NCBI RefSeq assembly: GCF_947631635.1
Contig: NZ_CANRMB010000008.1
Coordinates: 1 to 64,000 of the forward strand
Length of the DNA stretch: 64,000 nt
Source of the DNA: an uncultured Dysosmobacter sp.
Lineage (GTDB): Bacteria > Bacillota > Clostridia > Oscillospirales > Oscillospiraceae
Direction: 5' to 3'
Position 1 is the first letter of the stretch. The number at the start of each line of letters is the position of its first letter. A program made the position numbers and the translations under genes. Under the pieces are notes generated by a model. The model was not told the DNA's origin and made no database searches. It saw nothing but the letters and a program-made list of their open reading frames with translations. This document shows, in pieces, positions 33,421 to 42,161 of this stretch.

Positions 33421-34476
33421 CTATGGAAGAAGCGGAAGCACGTCCGGGTTTTTCAGCACCCATGCCACCGCGTAGGCGCACAGTTTTTCCGGCTCGTCCC
33501 AGCCCCGGCCGTTCCGAAGGGCGCGGGTCAGGCGGCTCACGTCGGCCAGGGCCTCTTCGGGCAGGGGATTGCCCAGCTTGAAATACTCCGGCAGGACCCG
33601 CAGCATTTTGGGAAAATCACTGTCCCAGTTCATGCCGCCGTTGTCCAGGATCTCATGGGAGACCCGGCCCACGATGCGGATGGCCTCGCCCTGGGCGGTC
33701 CTGGCCCGGCCGCGGGGCGGCACCAAATAGTCCCACAGCTTTTGGTACTGCCGGGCAAACCCCTCCTCCGTGATCACGATGGGGGAGACCCCGTCGTGGA
33801 TCTCCACCGGTTTTGCCGGCGCCACATCGAAGATCTCGTAGAGCCGCTGTAATGATTTTGTCTGCTGGGCCAGAAACTCCGGGTTTTGGATGCCAGGCTT
33901 GACCCGCTCAAACTGCTCACCGATCCCAGCCACAGACTTTCGGGCCGCCTCGGTGATCTTCCCACCGCGCTCCAGCAGCAGGTCGCAGACCTCTAAAAGC
34001 GTGGCAAAGGGCACGCGGTTTTGCTCCAGGGCCATCTCCAGAGGGGACTGCCGCGTGTGAAAGAGCTTATCCTCGGGCCGGGCCTCCACATCCGCCCCGG
34101 CGTCCAGCAGGGCTTGCGCCGCCTTGGGGCGGCCATACATGGCAGCATAGTGCAGGGGCGTGACGCCGCCCGCGGCTACCCGGACCTCCGCGCCCAAATC
34201 AATGAGCAGCTGCACCTCGCCCCGCCAGGAGCCGGCCTGATGGAAAATGGGCGTTTTGCCGTAGTAGTCCACAAAATTCACATCCGCGCCCTGCTCCCTG
34301 GCCCAGAAAGCGAAGTCACGGGGGAGCGGCGTTTTGGAGAAGATGTTGGAGCCGTAGGTCCTGCTGGTCAAGGCGTTGGGCTCGCACCGGGCAAAGAGGG
34401 TTTTCAGCCCCTCGATATCCCCGGCCTCCAGCAGAGCGTCCAGCTCCTTAGGCAGCGTCGATCGTTTTTTTGCCAT
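33421..34476 (-). CDS. Ankyrin-repeat protein in the Phe T-box operon
   Basis: A 351-residue soluble protein. Residues about 15-145 hold three or four ankyrin repeats, clearest in TPIFHQAGSWRGEVQLLIDLGAEVRV and TPLHYAAMYGRPKAAQALLDAGADV. The C-terminal half is helical with no family I recognise and a repeated LWDYL/GRAR pattern. No signal peptide is present. It starts directly after the Phe T-box terminator with AGGAG before the ATG, so it is the first gene of the pheST transcript. Why a protein-interaction scaffold is tuned to phenylalanyl-tRNA charging is unclear; it may be an accidental capture of the leader or a partner of the synthetase. Confidence 0.85.
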   Translation of the reverse strand: MAKKRSTLPKELDALLEAGDIEGLKTLFARCEPNALTSRTYGSNIFSKTPLPRDFAFWAREQGADVNFVDYYGKTPIFHQAGSWRGEVQLLIDLGAEVRVAAGGVTPLHYAAMYGRPKAAQALLDAGADVEARPEDKLFHTRQSPLEMALEQNRVPFATLLEVCDLLLERGGKITEAARKSVAGIGEQFERVKPGIQNPEFLAQQTKSLQRLYEIFDVAPAKPVEIHDGVSPIVITEEGFARQYQKLWDYLVPPRGRARTAQGEAIRIVGRVSHEILDNGGMNWDSDFPKMLRVLPEYFKLGNPLPEEALADVSRLTRALRNGRGWDEPEKLCAYAVAWVLKNPDVLPLLP

Positions 34477-34498
34477 CCGATTTCACTCCTGACACAAT

Positions 34499-34745
34499 AA
34501 AAAAGCCCTCCGTCCCAACAGTTGGGACGAAAGGCATGCCTTCCGCGGTACCACCCAAATTCACGCCCTTGTCCGGCGCGCACTTGAAGCCCCTGTAACG
34601 GTGGGCCTCCGGCCATGTCTCCATGGCGGCTCCCGGGCGAACCAAACGAAACACCGCGGACTGGCTTTCAGCCGGTGGCCTGTCCTCTCTTGGCGGCGCG
34701 AACTCGTTATTTTCCCGTTCATCGCTGATATCAAATACCACTTAT
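34499..34745 (-). promoter_or_regulatory. Phe T-box leader
   Basis: On the minus strand the T-box core GGGTGGTACCGCGG lies at 34556-34543, followed by the terminator CGTCCCAAC/GTTGGGACG and six Ts near 34530-34499. Stem I contains GAGAGGACAGGCC. Aligning GGTTCGCCCGGGAG with the Met T-box ACATGGTCTCGGAG places TTC (34641-34639) at the specifier. A phenylalanine specifier agrees with pheS and pheT downstream. Confidence 0.92.
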
Positions 34746-34778
34746 ACCATAGAAAACCGGGAAATGCAAGAGAAAAAT

Positions 34779-34810
34779 CCCCCATTCCGCCGATTTCGGC
34801 GGCCTGGGGG
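34779..34810 (-). terminator. Terminator of the HTH-membrane gene
   Basis: CCCCC and GCCGCCGA pair with TCGGCGG and GGGGG, and ATTTTTCTC follows on the minus strand. Confidence 0.8.
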
Positions 34811-34816
34811 AAAATT

Positions 34817-35728
34817 TCAGTCCTCGCCCTTATAGGGATTCAGAATGACGCTCACCGCGCCGCAGAGAATGCCGCCCACAGCGAACAGCCACACGGATTC
34901 CGTCCCCCAGCGTCCGAAGCCCAGGCCCAGGGCCACGTAGATGGCGGTGGCCGCCAGCATGATGACGGCGCAGCATACGCCGATGAGGTCCAGCTTTTTC
35001 TTAGCCTCCGGCGTGGGATTGTTGTCCCGGTTGTACTTCCAGATCTTGTACTTGTCATCCATGATACCGCCGTAGATAAAGCAGTATACCGCTCCCGCCG
35101 TCAACAGCAGAAAAAGGCCGGTGCTGAGGGTCTCATAGGGCTGCTTTTCCTCTCCAAAGACGGTGGCGAACAGAAATATCAGTACCACGCCGAAGAGAAT
35201 GGCCCCCACACCCCCGGCGATGTACCAGACAAATTTCTGGTGGAAGGCGTCCTTCTCTGCCTGGGTATAGAAATCCGCCAGAACGGGATAGCGCTTGCGG
35301 AAATTCCCGTGCTGGATGCCGGTGGCTACCAGAACGACTACGGAGACCGTGACCACCAGCATGAATAGCGTCCCCGCCAGCAGCTCGGCGGTGCTGCCGC
35401 CCCACAGCTCCGAGGTGGGGAAGAACACGCCCACGGCTGCGATGATGGCGGCGACGGCCCCGGCGATCCGCTTGGCGAAACGGTTCATGAAGGCGTCGTA
35501 CTGGGCAGTGTCGCTGACCCGGCTCTCCTCCACGCTGCCCCGCAGCAGGGTGTCCAGATTCACGTCATAGAGATCGCAGATGCGCAGCAGGGTGTCCATC
35601 TCGGGAAAGCTCTGTCCGCCCTCCCACTTGCTCACGGATTGGCGGGAGACTTCCAGCTGCTCCGCCAGCTGTTCCTGTGTAACACCCGCCTGGGTGCGGA
35701 TAAATTGCAGATTTTCAGAAAATGCCAT
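34817..35728 (-). CDS. HTH (XRE) regulator with membrane domain
   Basis: A 303-residue protein. The N-terminal XRE-type helix-turn-helix (residues 4-60) reads NLQFIRTQAGVTQEQLAEQLEVSRQSVSKWEGGQSFPEMD. After a linker come about six membrane helices (residues about 85-295) in three pairs. Such HTH-membrane proteins are often one-component regulators of adjacent transporters or stress genes, but no target can be named. AGGAGG is a few bases before the chosen ATG; the longer frame crosses the promoter region. A repeat copy lies upstream, between it and the divergent nnr gene. Confidence 0.88.
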   Translation of the reverse strand: MAFSENLQFIRTQAGVTQEQLAEQLEVSRQSVSKWEGGQSFPEMDTLLRICDLYDVNLDTLLRGSVEESRVSDTAQYDAFMNRFAKRIAGAVAAIIAAVGVFFPTSELWGGSTAELLAGTLFMLVVTVSVVVLVATGIQHGNFRKRYPVLADFYTQAEKDAFHQKFVWYIAGGVGAILFGVVLIFLFATVFGEEKQPYETLSTGLFLLLTAGAVYCFIYGGIMDDKYKIWKYNRDNNPTPEAKKKLDLIGVCCAVIMLAATAIYVALGLGFGRWGTESVWLFAVGGILCGAVSVILNPYKGED

Positions 35729-35842
35729 GGGAGACCTCCTAAAATTTGATGGGGCTATTCTACAGCTGTGCCGGACGCAATTCCAGCGATTTTGTGTTGC
35801 GTTTGAAGAAAAGCGTGTACAGTTTCGGTTGCACAGCATCAT

Positions 35843-36029
35843 GATATAGTCAATGAACTTGAAAAATAGCAAAGCTATTTTTCAAACGGGCGATGCCCGC
35901 TGTGCGCGAAGCGCACGGTTATTGACTATGAAATCCAAATCATGGCCGCTTTCGCGGCCTGTTACAGCGCATACGCGCTGTGACGTTTGAAAAGTGGGTT
36001 TACCACTTTTCAAGTTATTTGATTATAAC
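35843..36029 (+). repeat. Structured repeat copy C
   Basis: A full copy, beginning GATATAGTCAATGAACTTG and ending AAGTTATTTGATTATAA. Its hairpins have arms AAAAATAG/CTATTTTT, CGGGC/GCCCG, GTGCGC/GCGCAC, GGCCGC/GCGGCC, ACAGCGC/GCGCTGT and CTTTTCAAG paired with TTTGAAAAG. Arm bases differ from copies A and D while pairing is kept. It lies in the divergent region between the HTH regulator and nnrED. Confidence 0.88.
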
Positions 36030-36119
36030 ACATTTTTGGGGAAAAGAAAGGGAAAATCGGATTGCAATACCGAAGCATTCCCCCTATAATGAGAAAAAAC
36101 GACACAGGAGGCGTGGACG

Positions 36120-37664
36120 ATGAAATTGGCGACAGCGGCACAGATGTGGGAACTGGACCGGCAGGCCATTGAGAAACGGGGCATTCCCTCCATTGACCTG
36201 ATGGAGCGGGCGGCGGAGGGCGTGGCCCAGGCGGCGCTGGACCTTTTGCCAGACAGGCCGGGGAAGTGCCGGGCGGCGGTGTTCTGCGGCGCGGGCAACA
36301 ACGGCGGAGACGGCATCGCCGCGGCACGCCTTTTGTTTTTGAAAGGTGTAAAGGTAAGAGCCTTTCTGGTTGGAACGTATGAAAAGCTGACGCCGGACGC
36401 CCTGGAGGAGACCCGGCGGCTTTCCGAGTGCGGCGTGGAGCTGGAGCCTTTTGACCCAAAGAACGGGGACCAGACCGCCTGGGTCAGGAGCTGTCATGTG
36501 CTGGTGGACGCCATCTTCGGCGTGGGCCTCTCCCGGGAGATCGCTTCGGATTCCGCCTTTGCCTCTGCCATCCGCCTGGTGAACGAATGCCGGGGCAAGG
36601 TGGTGGCGGCGGATATCGCCAGCGGCGTGGAAACGGACACAGGACGGGTTTTGGGCTGCGGGATAAAAGCTGACAGGACAGTTACCTTTACAGCGAAAAA
36701 GATCGGCCAGGCGGTGGGAGACGGTTTCCTGCTGTCCGGCGAGGTGGAGGTGCGGGACATCGGCATCCCCGCCGATTTGATCAAGAAGGCGGCCTGCCCG
36801 GTGCAGACGGTGGAGGCTGATTTTGTAAGGACCGCTCTGCCGCCCCGAAAGACCGACGGCCACAAGGGGGATTTCGGCAAGCTTCTGATCGTCGGCGGCG
36901 CGGAGGGATACACCGGCGCGCCCTATCTCACGGCCTCGGCGGCGGCCCGCTCCGGCTGCGGACTGGTGTATCTGGGGGTCCCGGCGGGCATCTGGGCGGT
37001 GGAGGCGGCAAAGTGCGTCTCCGCCATGCCGTTCCCCCTGCCGGGAAAGCTCTCGTATCTGGGGAAGAAAGCCCTGCCCGCCATTTTGGAAAAGCTGTCC
37101 GCCTGTGACGTGCTGGCCCTGGGGCCTGGTCTTGGGCGGAACGAGCAGACGGCCTGGATGGTCCGGGAGCTTTTGCTCCGGACGGAAAAGCCGGTGGTCC
37201 TGGACGCCGACGGCATAAATGCCCTGGCGGGACATATAGATGTCTTGGACCAGCGGCGGGGCCGGGTCACCATCCTGACGCCCCATGACGGAGAATTCGC
37301 CCGGATCGGCGGGGAGCTGTCCCAGACGGGCCGGGTACAGGCGGCCGGGGACTTTGCAAAGACCCACGGCTGCACCCTGGTGCTGAAGGGCCACCGGACC
37401 GTGACCGCCGCACCGCAGGGAAATGTGCTGGTGAACACCACCGGGAACTCCGGATTGGCAAAGGGCGGCAGCGGCGATGTGCTGACGGGCGTCATTGCGT
37501 CCCTGCTGGCCCAGGGAGCCACAGCGGTCCAGGCGGCGGCAGCCGGAGTCTGGCTCCACGGCCGGGCCGGAGACCTGGCGGCCCAGGCGCTGACGGCCTA
37601 CGGCATGACGCCGGAGGACGTGATCCGAAAAATGCCGGAGGCATTTTGGGAGATATTGGGATAG
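36120..37664 (+). CDS. nnr: Bifunctional NAD(P)HX epimerase/dehydratase
   Basis: A 514-residue fusion that repairs hydrated NAD(P)H. The N-terminal YjeF_N epimerase domain (1-210) starts with TAAQMWELDRQAIEKRGIPSIDLMERA and has FCGAGNNGGDGIAAARLL. The C-terminal dehydratase domain, ribokinase-like (225-510), has HKGDFGKLLIVGGAEGYTGAP, LTPHDGEFARI and NTTGNSGLAKGGSGDVLTG. Both are complete. AGGAGG lies before the ATG. It heads a run with a lipoprotein, alr and mazF, matching the Firmicutes order nnr-ydcC-alr-mazEF without mazE. Confidence 0.95.
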   Translation: MKLATAAQMWELDRQAIEKRGIPSIDLMERAAEGVAQAALDLLPDRPGKCRAAVFCGAGNNGGDGIAAARLLFLKGVKVRAFLVGTYEKLTPDALEETRRLSECGVELEPFDPKNGDQTAWVRSCHVLVDAIFGVGLSREIASDSAFASAIRLVNECRGKVVAADIASGVETDTGRVLGCGIKADRTVTFTAKKIGQAVGDGFLLSGEVEVRDIGIPADLIKKAACPVQTVEADFVRTALPPRKTDGHKGDFGKLLIVGGAEGYTGAPYLTASAAARSGCGLVYLGVPAGIWAVEAAKCVSAMPFPLPGKLSYLGKKALPAILEKLSACDVLALGPGLGRNEQTAWMVRELLLRTEKPVVLDADGINALAGHIDVLDQRRGRVTILTPHDGEFARIGGELSQTGRVQAAGDFAKTHGCTLVLKGHRTVTAAPQGNVLVNTTGNSGLAKGGSGDVLTGVIASLLAQGATAVQAAAAGVWLHGRAGDLAAQALTAYGMTPEDVIRKMPEAFWEILG

Positions 37665-37714
37665 CAGCAGATAGGAGCCATGGATCGCTTCTATCTGGAT
37701 TTGGAGGTGCGTCG

Positions 37715-38320
37715 ATGCGTAAACTGCTGAAGTACGTACCAATGATGACCCTGTGCCTGCTGCTCACCGCCTGCGGCGGGAGCGGGGAGGCGGAGGCGGC
37801 GAACTTGCGGGACCTCTATCACGATATGACCGGCTGCACCATGGAGGCCCTGGTCTCCTGCGACCAGGAGGGGCTTGCGTGGGAGGCGGAACTGCGGTGC
37901 GGCTACATCCCGGGCGGGGAGAGCACCGTGGAGGTCCTGGCGCCGGAGACCATCGCCGGGGTGAAAGCGGTGCTGAACGACACGGACTGGCGGCTGGAAT
38001 ATGAGGATCTGTGTCTCAACGCCGGGACGCTCAGCCAGGAGGAGATCAGCCCGGCCATGTGCCTGCCCCGGCTGATGAACGCCCTGCGGGACGGCTGGCT
38101 GCTGGAGGAGAATGAGGAGGAATGGAACGATGTGCCCTGCCTGCGGGTCACCGTGGACCAAAGCGGCGCCCAGGACGGCAAGATCGTCTCCACAGTCTGG
38201 CTCCGGCGGGATGACGGCACGCCGCTGCGGGGGGAGATCGCCGTGGACGGAGAAATTATTTTGACAGCGGAGTTTACGAGTTTTGCCTTTTATGATACAA
38301 TGGAAACTCAAGAGAATTGA
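37715..38320 (+). CDS. Lipoprotein beside alr, YdcC/GerS-like position
   Basis: A 201-residue lipoprotein with signal peptide ending LLLTACGGSG (Cys near 16). The mature part is beta-rich and acidic, with repeated charged strands (LRCGYIPGGESTVEVLAPE, LRVTVDQSGAQDGKIVSTVWL), consistent with a LolA/YdcC-like half-barrel. In Bacillus ydcC and in C. difficile gerS lie next to alanine racemase genes; GerS is needed for spore germination. By position and size this is a candidate of that group, but the sequence match is only general. GGAGG is 8 bases before the ATG. It sits between nnr and alr. Confidence 0.8.
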   Translation: MRKLLKYVPMMTLCLLLTACGGSGEAEAANLRDLYHDMTGCTMEALVSCDQEGLAWEAELRCGYIPGGESTVEVLAPETIAGVKAVLNDTDWRLEYEDLCLNAGTLSQEEISPAMCLPRLMNALRDGWLLEENEEEWNDVPCLRVTVDQSGAQDGKIVSTVWLRRDDGTPLRGEIAVDGEIILTAEFTSFAFYDTMETQEN

Positions 38321-38350
38321 CCCCTGCGGAACAGGAGAGGGGAGCGATCC

Positions 38351-39517
38351 ATGGAAGACACGGTTTTGCGGCGGACCTGGGCGGAGATCGATCTGGATGC
38401 CCTGGCCCACAATTATCAACAGGCCCGGCGGCTCACCGGACCACAGACGAAATATCTGGGCGTGGTGAAGGCGGATGCCTACGGCCACGGCGCGGTCCAG
38501 GTCTCCCGAAAGCTGGAGGCGCTGGGGGCGGACTATCTGGCGGTCTCCAGCCTGGATGAGGCCCGGGAACTGCGGCACGGTGGCATTGAGATGCCCATCC
38601 TGATCCTGGGGCACACGCCGCCGGAGATGGTGCCGCAGCTCATTCGATACCACATCACACAGACCGTCTCCGCCCAGGCCAAGGCGGAGGCGTACAGCGC
38701 CGCCGCGACAGAATGCGGCGGCACCCTGAAGGTCCACATCAAGGTGGACACCGGCATGTCCCGCCTGGGCTTCCTGGTTCGGGGCAGGCACTTTGACGGC
38801 GGCGTGGAGGCCATCTGCGCCTCCTGCGCCCTGCCTCATCTGGAGCCGGAGGGGATCTTCACCCACTTTGCCGCTGCCGATGAGGACGGCGAGGAGGATG
38901 AAGCCTATACCCGGGAGCAGTTCGCGGTGTTTACCGGCGTCATCAGCGCGCTGGCGGACAGAGGCCGGACCTTCGCCATCCGGCACTGCGCCAACAGCGG
39001 CGCCCTGGCCCGGTATCCGGAGATGTATCTGGACATGGTGCGCCCCGGCATTGCCCTGTACGGCGTGGGTGCAGACGCCCGGCGGCTGGACCTGCGGCCT
39101 GTGATGGCCCTGAAGTCCTGCGTCTCCACCATCAAGGTGTTCGACCCGGAGACCGATGTGAGCTATGGGCGGACGTTCCGCACAGCGGACAGGACGCGGA
39201 TGGGCGTGCTGCCCATCGGCTACGCGGACGGACTGTTCCGGGGTCTCTCCAACCGCATGGCGGTCCAGACCAGCCAGGGAGGGGCGCCTGTCCGGGGCAG
39301 GATCTGCATGGATATGACCATGGTGGACCTTACGGATAAGCCGGATGTCCACGTTGGGGACACGGTGGAGCTGTTTGGGCCCTGCCAGCGTGTGGACGAT
39401 CTGGCGGATATCCTGGGCACCATCCCGTACGAATTGACCTGCGCGGTCAGCAAGCGGGTGCCCCGCCTGTACATGGAGGCGGAAGAAGTGGTGGAGCGGA
39501 GCCTGCGGCTGTTATAG
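38351..39517 (+). CDS. alr: Alanine racemase
   Basis: A 388-residue PLP enzyme supplying D-alanine for peptidoglycan. The PLP Lys is K40 in [50 protein letters not shown] and VSYGRTF (the second catalytic Tyr) are present, followed by the C-terminal beta domain with [13 protein letters not shown]. Start supported by GAGGGGAG upstream. It lies 30 bases after the lipoprotein gene, probably in one transcript, and is followed by mazF. Confidence 0.96.
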   Translation: MEDTVLRRTWAEIDLDALAHNYQQARRLTGPQTKYLGVVKADAYGHGAVQVSRKLEALGADYLAVSSLDEARELRHGGIEMPILILGHTPPEMVPQLIRYHITQTVSAQAKAEAYSAAATECGGTLKVHIKVDTGMSRLGFLVRGRHFDGGVEAICASCALPHLEPEGIFTHFAAADEDGEEDEAYTREQFAVFTGVISALADRGRTFAIRHCANSGALARYPEMYLDMVRPGIALYGVGADARRLDLRPVMALKSCVSTIKVFDPETDVSYGRTFRTADRTRMGVLPIGYADGLFRGLSNRMAVQTSQGGAPVRGRICMDMTMVDLTDKPDVHVGDTVELFGPCQRVDDLADILGTIPYELTCAVSKRVPRLYMEAEEVVERSLRLL

Positions 39518-39686
39518 GCCCAATACACTCATGCCCTGTCCCATGCATAGGATAGTACGGGGCAAGGACGCCGGAATTTTGCCTTCCCGACAGCGTATAA
39601 ATTCCGAAACTGCGTGGGAGAATGAAAGTGGCCTCACCGAACGAGCCTTCGGTGACGGGTACTTCTTTCGGCGGAGTGTGAACTTT

Positions 39687-40055
39687 GTGGATACGAGTGT
39701 CAAGCGCGGCGATATTTACTATGCCGATCTCTCCCCGGTGGTGGGCAGCGAACAGGGCGGCGTCCGGCCCGTTCTGATCATTCAGAACGACACCGGCAAC
39801 CGTTACAGCCCCACTGTGATCGCGGCGGCCATTACCTCCCAGACGGGCAAGGCACGGCTGCCGACACATATCGACCTTCCCGTGGACCAGAACTGCGGCC
39901 TGAGCCGGGATTCCGTCGTTCTGCTGGAGCAGATCCGGACCCTGGACAAAAAGCGGCTGCGGGAGCGGATGGGCCATGTGGAGGAGACCGTGATGGGAAA
40001 AGTCGATACCGCGATCGCGGTGAGTTTTGGCCTGCCTCACGACCAGCTGGTCTGA
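39687..40055 (+). CDS. mazF: MazF/PemK family endoribonuclease toxin
   Basis: A 122-residue MazF. It begins [32 protein letters not shown], the MazF/NdoA N-terminus, with the conserved RPVL loop, then [16 protein letters not shown] and [17 protein letters not shown] start at GTG, 10 bases after GGAG; the longer frame is not homologous. In Bacillus the order is alr-ndoAI-ndoA. Here only 169 bases separate alr and mazF, too short for a MazE, and no such frame is seen. That gap has a hairpin TCACCGAA/TTCGGTGA followed by a T-rich stretch. An orphan toxin or an antitoxin elsewhere are the alternatives. Confidence 0.92.
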   Translation: MDTSVKRGDIYYADLSPVVGSEQGGVRPVLIIQNDTGNRYSPTVIAAAITSQTGKARLPTHIDLPVDQNCGLSRDSVVLLEQIRTLDKKRLRERMGHVEETVMGKVDTAIAVSFGLPHDQLV

Positions 40056-40140
40056 CAGGTGGATTTGATGGGCGGTTCTCCCGGAAGGGGCTTCTTTCCG
40101 GGAGAACAGTTTTCCAACACAGAGGATAACGGAGGTACAT

Positions 40141-40647
40141 ATGAAAAAGAACAGATGGGTGCTGCGGATGGTGGTATTGCTGCTGGTCTGCGGCATACTG
40201 AATACGACGGTGTCGCTGGCGGCGGAGGCGGGCTCCTCCAGCGACCCGCTGGTCACCTTGAGCTATCTGAACGATACGTTCATGAACACCATCATGCAGC
40301 GTGTGGACCAGAAGATCGCCGTTCGGAACAGCCAGCTGGCCCAGGAGGGCGGCCTGGTCTTAAACGGCGGGACAGGCACCTCCGCCACCTTTACGGTGGT
40401 GACCTTGTCCAGCGGGCAGATCCTCACCGGAGACATTGGCTGCGAGGTGATGCTGCGGGTGGGCGGCGCCGCGTGCGTGTCACCCTCCAGTCCGGGCCTG
40501 ATCGACGAGACCACAGCCGGGACCCTGAACAACGGCGGGGCGCTGGCGCAGAACCACCTGTATATGATGACCATTGAGGGCCGCGGCGTGAAAGCCACCT
40601 CCGCCACCACCAAGCTGCTGGTGCGGGGGACCTATACCATCACCTGA
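40141..40647 (+). CDS. Secreted protein of unknown function
   Basis: A 168-residue exported protein with signal peptide cleaved near VSLAAEAG. The mature part starts with an S/D-rich region, a helix (YLNDTFMNTIMQRVDQKI), then a Gly/Thr/Ser-rich beta region with FTVVTLSSGQILTGDIGCEVMLRVGGA. Similar short beta proteins occur beside cell-surface genes in Clostridia, but I recognise no named family. AGGAGG-like GGAGG lies before the ATG. A strong terminator follows. Confidence 0.78.
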   Translation: MKKNRWVLRMVVLLLVCGILNTTVSLAAEAGSSSDPLVTLSYLNDTFMNTIMQRVDQKIAVRNSQLAQEGGLVLNGGTGTSATFTVVTLSSGQILTGDIGCEVMLRVGGAACVSPSSPGLIDETTAGTLNNGGALAQNHLYMMTIEGRGVKATSATTKLLVRGTYTIT

Positions 40648-40654
40648 CTCACAT

Positions 40655-40699
40655 AAAAAAGCCCGTCTGCGCATAGTCTTGCGCAGGCGGGCTTTTTTT
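40655..40699 (+). terminator. Terminator of the mazF/secreted-protein unit
   Basis: AAAAAAGCCCGTCTGCGCA pairs with TGCGCAGGCGGGCTTTTTT. Confidence 0.93.
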
Positions 40700-40717
40700 G
40701 AAAGGGGGCCAGGGGGC

Positions 40718-41245
40718 ATGGACAAGTTTCCTCTGCTGTGGGATGGCAAGGCGCTGGGAGAGCTGACAATAGAGCGGGAGGCGCTCTACACCTGGTTTTC
40801 CGCCCGCTGTCAGCTGCCCCGGGCGGGCCTGTGGTGCGCCTGGGTGGTGGGGGACCGGGGCGAGCTGCGCCTGGGGCTGCTGGAACCCGACGGCAGGCAG
40901 GCGTCTATCCGCCGGCGGTTTTCAGGCCAGATGACGGCGCCCCTGGGACGGGTCCTGCGGGGCGAGCTGCGGCTGGCCGGCGGGCGGCCGGAGGCGGAGA
41001 GGTGGGAGGCGGCGCCAAAGCCGGAGGAGCTGTTCCGGGCCGGATGGCTGCGGCAGCGGCTGCGGGGCAGGGAAGGAGCCTTGACGCGGACAGCGCGCGG
41101 ATGCCGGTATCTAGCACTTCCGTATGACAAGGGAAAACCCTTTCCCATAACGACGCTGTTTTGCTTTGCGCGGATCAAGTGCATACGGGGAGAGGCTTAT
41201 GCCGTATTCGCCTTCGATGACCGGGAGACGCCGGTGTTCTGGTGA
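40718..41245 (+). CDS. Unrecognised 175-aa protein
   Basis: A soluble, Arg-rich protein with no family I recognise. It opens with FPLLWDGKALGELTIEREALYTWFSARC, a beta-type start, then WCAWVVGDRGELRLGLLEPDG. The middle is an Arg/Ala/Gly-rich helical part, and the end PVFW lies in a strand. Base composition fits the neighbours. AAAGGGGG precedes the ATG just after the terminator, so it has its own promoter or is read through. Its last 49 bases overlap the convergent GyrI-like gene. Confidence 0.65.
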   Translation: MDKFPLLWDGKALGELTIEREALYTWFSARCQLPRAGLWCAWVVGDRGELRLGLLEPDGRQASIRRRFSGQMTAPLGRVLRGELRLAGGRPEAERWEAAPKPEELFRAGWLRQRLRGREGALTRTARGCRYLALPYDKGKPFPITTLFCFARIKCIRGEAYAVFAFDDRETPVFW

Positions 41246-41877
41246 GAACACCTTCTGACGGGGTGACGGATAACGGTCCGCCACTTTTCAGGCGGCACTT
41301 TCCGGGCGTCGGAGAGGTAGATCTCATGGTGCAGGCGGCAGTCGGAGAAGTCGTTTTCATATCCGTTTTCCCGCAAATAAGCGTCCATGACGGCGACTGT
41401 GGCGGGCTCCCGTTCAAAGGGCCCCCTGTGCATCATCTGTACACAGAGGCCCTCCTCCAGGGGCCAGAATTCCGCGGCGGAGCAGTCCAGCTTCTTTTTC
41501 TGCGCCGCGGCTTCAACGGCCCAGGCGAAATGGGCCTCCGTCACGAAATCCGGCAGGCGGATCACCGATATCCAGCGGAACGATTCTTTGCGGCCGTAGT
41601 CCACGTCCGCGGTGCCGTCCTGCTGCCAGAACCCCTCCAGCGGCGGCACCACGTAGTCATAGAAGCCCTCTATCTCCCGGCCTTTTTTCCAGCTGGTTTT
41701 CAGCGCATAGGAGGCCGCGTACAGAATGGCGACGGCCTGCTGGTAGGCCCCGCCTTCCGCGTTGGGGTCCCCGGCCCCGCGGACTGCCGCGAAGCGCATC
41801 CGGGGAACTGTTATGATCTCCGGTTTCTCCGCCGGGACATACAGTTCTTTATATTCTTTTTTAAAGTCAAATGCCAT
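41197..41877 (-). CDS. GyrI-like small-molecule-binding protein
   Basis: A 226-residue protein with a GyrI-like domain over its full length: the N-terminal MAFDFKKEYKELYVPAEKPEIITVPRMRFAAVRGAGDPN, then VPPLEGFWQQD, IRLPDFVTEAHFAWAVEAA and HRGPFEREPATVAVMDAYL. Family members bind or hydrolyse small molecules; this group is often found alone, without a DNA-binding part. AAGGAG is 9 bases from the chosen ATG and touches an earlier one. Its 3' end overlaps a convergent unknown gene. Confidence 0.88.
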   Translation of the reverse strand: MAFDFKKEYKELYVPAEKPEIITVPRMRFAAVRGAGDPNAEGGAYQQAVAILYAASYALKTSWKKGREIEGFYDYVVPPLEGFWQQDGTADVDYGRKESFRWISVIRLPDFVTEAHFAWAVEAAAQKKKLDCSAAEFWPLEEGLCVQMMHRGPFEREPATVAVMDAYLRENGYENDFSDCRLHHEIYLSDARKVPPEKWRTVIRHPVRRCSHQNTGVSRSSKANTA

Positions 41878-41900
41878 GGTGGTCATCTCCTTCCTCTGTG

Positions 41901-42086
41901 GATATAGTCCATTCACTTGAAAAATCCCATGGGATTTTTCAAGCGGGCGATGCCCGCTGTGCGTAAAGCACACAGTGATGGACTATGAAATGCAAATCGA
42001 GGCCGCGGTCCGCGGCCTGTCACAGCACATGTGCGCTGCGACACTTGAAAAGTGGATTTACCACTTTTCAAGTTATTTGATTATAA
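41901..42086 (+). repeat. Structured repeat copy D
   Basis: A full copy: GATATAGTCCATTCACTTG start and AAGTTATTTGATTATAA end. Stem arms include AAAAATCC/GGATTTTT, GCGGGC/GCCCGC, GGCCGCGG/CCGCGGCC, GTCACAGC/GCTGCGAC and CTTGAAAAGTGG/CCACTTTTCAAG. It lies upstream of the GyrI-like gene and downstream of glmS. Confidence 0.88.
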
Positions 42087-42131
42087 GACCATGATAGAGC
42101 CTCACACGATGGGAGAGTCAAGAGTGATCAA

Positions 42132-42154
42132 GCCCGTGCCGGAACGGCACGGGC
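42132..42154 (-). terminator. Probable glmS terminator
   Basis: GCCCGTGCC pairs with GGCACGGGC a few bases after the glmS stop. The T tract is weak. Confidence 0.6.
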
Positions 42155-42161
42155 TTGTGCG

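Noticed and set aside
34448-34741. 97-residue frame through the Phe T-box
   Set aside because: T-box RNA explains it; no homology or ribosome site.
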